Shown here piece after piece: positions 51,188 through 59,167 of a stretch of DNA of 62,000 bases. Origin of the DNA: Symbiodinium natans (Eukaryota; Sar; Dinophyceae; Suessiales; Symbiodiniaceae); contig CAJNDS010002848.1 of NCBI GenBank assembly GCA_905221605.1, positions 1-62,000 of the forward strand, written 5' to 3'. The notes under the pieces are model-generated. The model saw only the letters and a program-made list of their open reading frames with translations. It was not told the origin of the DNA and did not search any database. The first letter of the stretch is position 1. The number at the start of each line of letters is the position of its first letter. A program made the translations under genes and the position numbers.

Positions 51188-51570
51188 CGAGTGGGCTTCG
51201 GTGCTCCCAAACACAACTCTGCTGGGGCAGCAGAAGCACGCTATCTTCACAGTGGCAAGATTTACAGGTTCGGGAAAAACACTTCCCCATCACGGCCAAC
51301 AGTCAAGAGCTCCAGGTTCCCGTACTGTATAAGGGCTCCATACGCACCGAAAGGGCATACGTGCAGTCCTGTGTTTTTCACATTGGCTCTACCCCGCACA
51401 GCGGCCATGACCGCACTATCTGGAGGTCAACACCGACGTCGGAGTGGCACCGACCGATGACCACCGGCGATCACTGAAGGCAACGGACTCAGATCAAAGA
51501 CAAGTCCGTCATGGTTCATACATCTTCTTTTTGACATTCCCTGAAGCATCAAGTGAAGATGCAGTAATCC
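51184..51570 (+). pseudogene. LINE 2: frameshifted C-terminal half of the USP domain
   Basis: The remaining USP landmarks are spread over three frames: SLIDEWASVLP (about 51177-51210), then LQVPVLYKGSIRTERAYVQS and CVFHIGSTPHSGHDRTIW (the His box, His at 51406-51408; the usual G-H-Y reads G-H-D), then HGSYIFFLTFPEA (about 51515-51553) before a stop. At least two frameshifts separate these, so the protease half is broken in this copy. Confidence 0.65.
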
Positions 51571-51579
51571 TCTGAGCAT

Positions 51580-52453
51580 CACTGGTCGCAACTGGCCAGC
51601 ACTGCGACCAGAATTGCAGCACAGCTGCTGCCCCCCCCCACTGTCAGCGCTCGATAACCTCTCACCGCAGATCGCTGACTCAAAGACAGCTTCTCTGTGA
51701 GCTTTTTGGTAGGTTTTGGGGTTTCTTGGGGTCTTGGTGTTTTTCTTTTCGGGTTTTTTTGGTGCTTGGGTTTGCTCCTCCAGTGCAATTCCCTCTCTTT
51801 TACCCTGGCGCCTGGCCCGTAGCCCACCGTCATGATCAAGCAAGAGTTGTACGCTGCGGCAATAGTGAACAGCACGTGGTATAGCAGGCTCCAGAAGTCG
51901 TCCTGGGGAGTGCGCGTGTTGTGGTTGGTAGTGAATGACAGACCGCACCCATGGTGCAGCGCGAATCTGCAGAGCTTTGGCTATGCATTTGCCTCCACAG
52001 TCCTGCAAGGCGATTGGCCGACCTTGCCCGCTAAATATAGGACCTTGCCCGCTAAATATATGACCTTGGCCACAAAGTCATAACATTTATATTGTATATG
52101 AAAGAGTGGTTTCGGGTTTAGGGCTTAGGGTTGAAGATTTCGGATCTAGAATGCCTGGCAAAGAGAGGTGACCTGAAGTCGCCACCAGTTCCATGTTGGG
52201 GCTTGTTGTCGCTGCTCTGCCATGAGGGAGTCGGGTGCAGGGTTTAGGGTTTAGGATTTGGGGTTTAGGGTTTAGGGTACCCTCAGGGAAAACCTTTCCG
52301 GGTACGGGGTGGTTTGGATGGCTTTGGCAACCACACAATCCATGCTTCCGTCCATAAGGTCGGTATGAGACCTTGCTCCAGGTTTCGTCGGTATGCCTGC
52401 AGTAGCGGGCCTTGCCAGAAGATGTAACAAATACTTCCAGACAGCTGCTGGGG
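51580..52453. other. No gene; telomere-like patches
   Basis: GTTTAGGGCTTAGGGTTGAA (52107) and GGGTTTAGGGTTTAGGATTT (52241-52280) are TTTAGGG-type words. A 22-bp phrase (gaccttgcccgctaaatata) is duplicated at about 52020 and 52042. Nothing coding was recognised. Confidence 0.6.
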
Positions 52454-55018
52454 CTAGGTGCGCAGTGCAGCCTTGGCCGGCTTAAGTAGCTGCAATGTGC
52501 ATCGCAATTCGTGTTCCTCCAATCGTATCAGCGGATCTTTGCATGGAAGGGGCACATCTAGCGGCCTTGGACAAAAACCTCTTGGCAAAAAGTGGATAGA
52601 GATGAAAGCTCCTGCTCGTTGGTGAGCACATTGGTCATCTCCGCGTAGCTGCACGCGTCGTCTTTCCTGCTTGGGTGCAAGTCTGCGAATCACAGCGCAC
52701 AGTCCTTTCTGGTCCCCTTTTGTCGCGGCTTCCTCCGCAAGTTGGATTTGGTCCAAGTAGAGGTCCCTACGCCTTCGTCGACCATCTTTCCTGAACTTGG
52801 AGTGCAACTGCTGGAAACGACATTGGTGACGCCAGACCCCTTAAAAGATACTGCATGTGGTCAGTCATCTGATACCATGTGGCCTGTTTGCGTGCCGCTC
52901 TTCTTTCTCGCCACATTTGTGCAACTGTTACCTTGGATTCCGTCATTTGCCACGGCTTACGTCTGTCGTCTTGCTCAACCGGAAAGAATTCTTTGCAACG
53001 CACTGACAGCATGTCATTGCCTCCGGCGAAGGATTCTGCGTACTGAGGGATTCGGTGACCGCATGCTCAAAACTCTGGAACGCTGGTAACTTGTGCTGCG
53101 CGGCATGCAAAAGGTCTTGTCGCGCATACGAATGTTTGGCTGGGGGGGGCGGTTGGTAAACTTTGCACGGGATAGAGCCCTGTAGGCACAGATGCTTGCC
53201 TCCTTCCCGCCACTCAAAAAGCTTGATTTTTGGGTCAGGCCACAAAGTTCTCGAGCGTGGATCAGCTGCTTTTCGTCTGGTGACAAAGTCAATCTGGGAT
53301 TCCGCAATATCCGAATAAAAAGTTCTGGATTTCTCTGGATCTCCCCACGTATTCAAGGCCACGAGGTTGTGTGTTTCCAGTATGGCATCAAAAGGACGCG
53401 GTGGCCGCAGTATTCCAGGGGTGTTGGTACACATTTAAAAAACATCAACATGGTGATTGGAGAACTCCAGTTTGACGTGTAGAATTCTGCCCGGGATGAT
53501 GGCCGCATAACGGATACGATCAGATGGAAGAAGTCTGCGAGCGATGAGCACCATAACGCCGCTATTCCTATCTGTCGAGTGTCCCGAGCTAACCACGTAC
53601 CATGGTCCATTCACGTATATGTGTTCCAGGGACCACCCCGTTTCTTGAATGCAAATCACATCGTACTGGTGTTGTTTCATTTGCAACCAGGACATCAATT
53701 CATCGTGTGCATCTGTTGAAAGCATGCCAACATTGTGCGAACAAATGCGTAGCCGATTGGACAAGCTCTGGGGTGAGCGCGTTGGACTGGTTCGCGTTTT
53801 CGGTGTCATCGGTGTGGTGGCGATGGCTCCTAGGGACTGGGCAGTATGCCATCTTCCGTTGTACCATGTTCCTCCAGAAATGCCGGCTCTGTGCCTGGCT
53901 CTCCGATAAGCTCGCTTGGCAGTCCACCCATGGGTCATGCCATCTCCATGTTGAGGGACAGCGGTGGCCGCTACTCCCATTTGTTGACACCTGTACACAA
54001 TGCCCATTACTGGTAATGTGCTGACAGCTCTCCTCAACATTGCCCTCTGGAACAATGTGGAAAAATCTGAGTCGCTCGCTTGAAGTTGGTGTCTGGCCCC
54101 TGGCTTCGCCCGGAAGCGCTCATATTGGAGTCTGTGAACAGGCTCCCGCGACAGTGGGGCATCTGTCGCAACCCTCACCCCCGACGCGTCACACTTGACA
54201 CGTCGTCCGGACTTGGGACCGGACAAGCTCAAGGAATGAAAATCGAAAAGGTCGAGAAAAAGTGTTGTTTCCTGCAAGTGGGGATTGCGTGCTGGTATGT
54301 AGGATGCTACGGTGTCGCTCCAGACAGGTTGGAGGGTGGCCTTGAAGGCGTGTGAGCATAATGACCTCACGAGTGAGCCATGGGAATGCATCCATCGACA
54401 GGTATGGGACCAAAAGCACATAAGCAATGGCAAGAAGGGACTGCTTGCCCTCGGCCTGCGATGCCATGTCCGTATTTTCCATCGGTGCGTTCTCCATCGA
54501 GACCTGTCAGGACTAGGAGCTACTCGTGGCTGGAAGTCATGGTTGTCATTGTGCATTCTGGGCCCCCCTTGGTTATGGCAAGGCTGTTTATCCAAGCACG
54601 CAGGGTTCAGCATCGATAACGGATGTACGGTGGGGAGGTCTGGTGTACCAGGTACCTCAGGCATTCGGCGGGCACGCCCCCCTCTTGCTCCCCCTCCGCT
54701 GCAATAGGTGCATCGGGTAAGGGCAGTGCACATATTCAATACCCGAAACTGGGCGTCATTGCGCCTTATGAAGGTCTTCAACCAGCTGCTCGAAAAGCAG
54801 AGCTGCATTCTTTGACACAAGGCTGGGCTCATTCGAACTGGCGTGCGATGCTGATTTCCCTGTTCGGCGGCTCCTGATGGTGATATGGGCGAGGGTGCAC
54901 GGCACACACAACGTTTTTTAAAAGGTGCACTTACATACCCAGATGTCGCAGGTACTACACAGCCAAGGCTCACACCCGCGACGAACACCACTGCAGGACC
55001 GCTGAGAGCTGCCGACAT
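52454..55018 (-). pseudogene. LINE 3: EEP endonuclease with long N-terminal extension, RT missing
   Basis: A 527-codon frame (55018-53435) ends in an EEP start: RLRICSHNVGMLS, VICIQETGWSLEHIYVNG and SGVMVLIARRLLP. The domain continues in other frames (53434-52943) with NLVALNTWGDPEKSRTFYSD, ESQIDFVTRR and FEWREGGKHL, then a linker (RRLAPKQERRRVQLRG). It stops at 52454 just where RT should begin. Frames change at least twice, and an in-frame stop lies at 53435. The first 350 residues of the extension have no recognised domain and may be partly spurious. The element is 3'-truncated, unusual for LINEs, which usually lose the 5' end. Confidence 0.7.
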
Positions 55019-55197
55019 ACACGCCGGTATTTTGAGTCAGACTTGCGCTCTGCTTCTGTCTAACCACCCATTTGCCCAGTCCGCACCCGCGTGCGCAGCT
55101 ACTCAATACAATCCGTTTCGAAGCTCTGGTTCAAAAGAGCGCTATTGTGTGTTGTGCCACCTCGGCCACTCTTGGCTACAGGGGAATCCCCCACCAT

Positions 55198-55832
55198 GGC
55201 AGAGGAGGACGAAAGCAGCCCCGAGGGGGCGCATGAGCCAATCGATGAGGAGGACGATGACGCCGACGGCACCATGCGGGAGATCATGGAGACACCTACC
55301 TCGCGGAGATCTCGGACACGGACTAGGTCCCCTGTGGCGGAACGATCTTCCTCGGCAAAGGCCAGCGGCAGTGCTGCCAAGGCAAGCGGAGTGGGAGGCA
55401 CTACCAACGACTCCAGCGTGGGAGCAAAGGCCAAAACCTCGGCGACTGGCGCGGAGACGACAACGAGTGCGCCGGCAGTGCTGCCAAAGACAATGGGGGC
55501 TGCCAAAGACAATGGGGGCTGCACCATGCATGCCGGCCGGGCCTCCGCCTCCTACACCACACAACCCACCGGGGATGGGCGGAGGAGGCCGACCGCCGCT
55601 GGGAGCAGGCGGACCGCCGCCACCTACCCCGGCCAAGGGAGCCTGTGGGGTGCTGCAACAGGGGATCTACACCGTGGTCTGGGACCCCAACACCAGCGTC
55701 ACCTGGATGTCCCTCGATGGCTTCCCAAAAGGCAGTGTGCCGCATCAGGTTATGGTGCCACCGCCAACTCCTCCGACACAGGGTGGGCCAAGCAGGCCAG
55801 GCGATGCAAGCACTCCAGCTGCGTGGGACTGA
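55198..55832 (+). pseudogene. ORF1/Gag-like reading frame broken by a 19-bp duplication
   Basis: From Met 55198: an acidic start (MAEEDESSPEGAHEPIDEED), an Arg/Ser stretch (TSRRSRTRTRSPVAERSS) and an Ala/Ser-rich part. At 55490-55527 a 19-bp word (ctgccaaagacaatggggg) is present twice in tandem. Protein-like sequence then continues in another frame (PPPPTPHNPPGMGGGG, then GIYTVVWDPNTSVTWMSLDG) to a stop at 55832. Since 19 is not a multiple of three, the duplication by itself explains the frame change. The composition suggests an RNA-binding Gag/ORF1-like protein; no family was identified. Confidence 0.45.
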
Positions 55833-56306
55833 CCAGCATGGGCCGATGCTCCTTACTCCTTGCTTTCCTGTACCGTGCCAGCTGGAGCCAAGAGAGCGAC
55901 AGTGGGCTGCCTCACAGGGATTGAGCACCTCCGTGTCAAAACAAGTCAACAGATTGCAGATCAGTCTCACGACACTTTGCTATACCATGCAACTACACAC
56001 TCGCCAGTGCGCGCGCAGGAAGATATCAAAACATCAGTCCCGACCTTGGTGGCCGCCGCCATACACAGAGACAGTCATTGCGGCTGTACCTCAGTGTGCA
56101 CCCTTGATTACTCAGGCTGGGGATGTGCGGCCCACCGCGCCCCGGAGCCGGACTCCACGATGGATAAGAACAGGCACGCCACGCCTGCTCACATGTGTGC
56201 CCAGTTGCCTGCCAGAGATTGCAATTCTCCAAGTTCAGACAGCATACCACCGGACCCTCTGCAGATTCTACTCAAGCCGGCCCATCCCTGTGATAGCTTC
56301 ACGCGT

Positions 56307-57120
56307 GTCAATGGGGAAATCGCCTGCTGCAAAGGCACGTTCAGCGACGAGGCCACCTACGAGGTTTCGCAGCCCGGCACGGACACCTGCCTGGGAATAC
56401 CCCGAGCCGATCGAGGAGTGGCAGCCGCTGCCATATGAGGAGCTCCGACAATGGTACCAAAACCACTGGAATCGGCGAAGGACACCATGGAAGCCCCGCA
56501 CACAGACCTCCTACGGCAAATCATCCAGCTCGAGCAGTACGTGGAGACGAGTGCCGCCTCAGCCACCCATGCCTAAGAGACGGGGGGCGGGCCACTACGA
56601 GAAGGACCTGGAGGGCGACGTAGGTCAGCCCGTTGGCAACCCGGACTCGGAGCCCAAGGTGGCAGATCCCCAACGAGCAGAGCCAGAAGCATCGTCATCC
56701 TCGACACCCGGGAGCAAGGAGGTTTCCGTGAAGGTGGACCCGGCACCAAGCAAGGAGATGGAGATGGGCGAAGAGGAGAGTGACCTTCTCGTGGACAAGA
56801 TGATTCAACTTGCGAAGACTACGGCGACACGTTTTGGGGTCACCAGCGAACAGCTGCTGGATGCCATGCAGATGACCTGGCTCCCAGCACTGGAGCAAAA
56901 GCTTTGGCGGACTACGGAGACGTGCCTCTTGTGCTCACACAGTCCTGGCAACCTGCGGGAATGGCAGCGGCATTTGCTCACCAAATCCCACTCCCGGATC
57001 GCCAATGAGGCAAAGATGACGTGGTACCACCTCTACTTGGTCATGAGCATACACGATGATAGAATGCACCCCGGTCTCTCTATATCCAGGAGACTTCCAT
57101 GCAAATGCCAATGCGAATAA
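56307..57120 (+). CDS. Possible continuation of the ORF1-like protein, with a Cys/His motif
   Basis: An open frame whose protein-like part starts near 56307: MGKSPAAKARSATRPPTRF, then PEPIEEWQPLPYEELRQWY, an acidic Ser-rich linker, a helical segment (LLVDKMIQLAKTTATRFGV), and CLLCSHSPGNLREWQRHLL followed by TKSH, a C2H2-type finger. The frame is open further upstream (to 55645), but that part lacks protein-like features. Possibly joined to the 55198 frame by splicing. It may be the first ORF of a LINE-like element. The last 30 codons overlap an opposite-strand ORF. Confidence 0.45.
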
Positions 57121-58223
57121 CCAATCAGCATGCTCTTTCGGCACTTAGTATCGGTCGCAGTTCTCGGCTGCCTCCGGTGCAGGAAACGCTTGCGGCTGGG
57201 AGCATACATGAACTCAGTCTGAGATTCATTACACACTGCAAGCAGAGTAGCGGTGTCCGCTGACCCCGGCCTGTTCCATGGCGAGTATCGACCCGCTCCC
57301 ATGTATGGTTCAGAAACGACGCATGATTCGAGAAAGGCTGGCGGATGTGCATGGGGTGAAGACAAAGCTCGATGCCACAAGAGGGAGATTGTCATGCAAG
57401 CACGCAGCAAGGGCTTGGGTTTTTGCTGTCTGAAAAAGCGACCCTCCATGTCAATGCTATGTGTCTCCCGTACAGCGACATCCATGTGTGCAACTCCATC
57501 ATATAGGCCAGTATCGCTCTCCTCAGCGCTCAGGGATTTTGCGAGATCCTGCAGCCACAGTGGGTAAAAGCACAAATGTAGAGCGGCCCAACAGCTACTG
57601 CATTCCGTAAGCTCGTCCCGCCTGGTCGCGTTCTCCGGCAGTTGATCCGATTGCAGTATTGTGGCGATGTGCTCCATGAACTGGGCTAAGGCTTCTGCTC
57701 GATCCGTCCCTCCCCGTTGTGTCAGCACCGCATGGATCGTGGACAGGACAGTGTACGCCGGTATTTGCCGTGCAGTGTTCCTAAGTGCAGAATGGAAATC
57801 TTGCTCCGACAGTGCTCGCCCCTCACCGGAAAAGTGGATCCAGCATATTGCTGTCAAGGCATGTAGCGCCCCTTGAACATGAAAAGTGACCATAGGTGCA
57901 GTCTGCGTGGGCGGGGCATGTTCGGTGGAAGTCTGTGTGTCTGGTACCGTAGCGTCGCGGCAAGTGTGTGATGTTGGTGCCGTAGGTGTGTCTCCCGGGC
58001 AGATCAGCGGGATGGGTGCCGCAAGCTGTTCTAGGACGGGAGTACTGAAAATGTTCGGCACATTGTTCTGTCCTCCCGGGTGCGGTGTCCGCCTACCCGG
58101 GTTGTCCCCCACTGCTGTCTTCCCTGGAGCCGCATAAGCCAAGGTAACATAGAGCAAAAATAAACTCACAGCCAGTCTCCATGTGTACAATCGAGAGAAA
58201 TGCATTTGGAGTTTTGCACTCAT
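57033..58223 (-). CDS. Hypothetical secreted protein, 396 residues
   Basis: An uninterrupted minus-strand frame. The N-terminus has a convincing signal peptide: basic MSAKLQMHFSRLYTWR, hydrophobic LAVSLFLLYVTLAYAA and a small-residue cleavage region. Next comes a Pro/Thr-rich stretch (about residues 40-110), then helical parts with paired Cys (SSCWAALHLCFYPLWLQDLA) and a basic C-terminal end. No family recognised. It overlaps the 3' end of the plus-strand frame ending at 57120 by 88 bp. Given the retroelement surroundings it could be a host gene, an unspliced exon, or a long chance frame. Confidence 0.4.
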   Translation of the reverse strand: MSAKLQMHFSRLYTWRLAVSLFLLYVTLAYAAPGKTAVGDNPGRRTPHPGGQNNVPNIFSTPVLEQLAAPIPLICPGDTPTAPTSHTCRDATVPDTQTSTEHAPPTQTAPMVTFHVQGALHALTAICWIHFSGEGRALSEQDFHSALRNTARQIPAYTVLSTIHAVLTQRGGTDRAEALAQFMEHIATILQSDQLPENATRRDELTECSSCWAALHLCFYPLWLQDLAKSLSAEESDTGLYDGVAHMDVAVRETHSIDMEGRFFRQQKPKPLLRACMTISLLWHRALSSPHAHPPAFLESCVVSEPYMGAGRYSPWNRPGSADTATLLAVCNESQTEFMYAPSRKRFLHRRQPRTATDTKCRKSMLIGYSHWHLHGSLLDIERPGCILSSCMLMTK

Positions 58224-58960
58224 GGCAAGCAGCTACAGAGCTACGAGAAAGAAGCGAGGACACTGTGGCCCCCCAAGCAACACACAACAAGAAAAAGATT
58301 CACTTGAGCCGGGGGCTTCTGGGATTCGGGCGCTCTAACCGAATAGTGTCTGTGCGCGGCTGCTGCATTGCTCGGAGCGACTCCTCCTCACAAGGAAGGT
58401 CCTGGCACCAATGGTAGCTGTTCAAGAAGATAGTTAACATAAAGACAGGTCCCGGCCAAGGAGCAGAGCGCTGATCATGTAAACTCTATCGGCTATGACT
58501 GTGGTGTTTCGACTATGGCTGCATGGAAGGGTGTGCTGTCAGAGTCTCGCGGCAATTCTGGCATCCGCACTTCTGTGGATTACTGACATTGGAACATTTT
58601 GGGCCAGCCACAGTCCCCTGATTGAACCAGAGCTTGTTGTCGAACGCTTTAGCCATTGAGAGTATTTGAACGGCTGCTGTATTGCTCAGAACTGCTCCTC
58701 TCCTCAAGAGAGAGTACCGGCGCCCGAAGGTGCACCCTTACTGCTTAGAAGTTTTAGCTGAATGTTGGGCCAGCTTCCAAAGCAAAAGCAGCTTGTCTAT
58801 GGCTCTGCTTTCCTGGTGAAATTGGTGCGGCACTCGTATTGCTGTAGCGCAGGCTGTGCCCGCTGAGATGAGCTGCAGTGCAGTTCATGTCACGACGGCC
58901 TGACACTGATAGATTTCAGCAACTGCCTTTCCACCGTCTTTGGACCTGAGCGCTTTGCAC
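58224..58960. other. No recognisable gene
   Basis: Two weakly similar segments (around 58355-58420 and 58660-58725, both with CGGCTGCTG[CT]ATTGCTC) suggest an old duplication. Nothing coding was recognised. Confidence 0.4.
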
Positions 58961-58964
58961 CTGC

Positions 58965-59145
58965 GCACCTGGCAGTCCTACTGGCATAGCTGCTTGATTG
59001 GGACCTTAGACCTGGGCACCTTGCACCTGTGCACCTGACCTGGGAGTCCTGCCAGTCTGGCTGCTGGATTGAGACCTTGGACATGTGCACCTGGGAGTCC
59101 TGCCAGCCTGGCTGCTGGATTGGGACCTTGGGCCTGGGCAGCTGC
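58965..59145. repeat. Imperfect tandem repeat, about 55-60 bp, three copies
   Basis: Copies contain CCTGGGAGTCCTGCCAG, then CTGGCTGCTGGATTG and GGACCTTGG. The array lies just before a CCCAAACCCTAACCCC telomere-like word (59153-59168) that in turn abuts the LINE 4 truncation point. Confidence 0.75.
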
Positions 59146-59167
59146 ATTGTACCCCCAAACCCTAACC

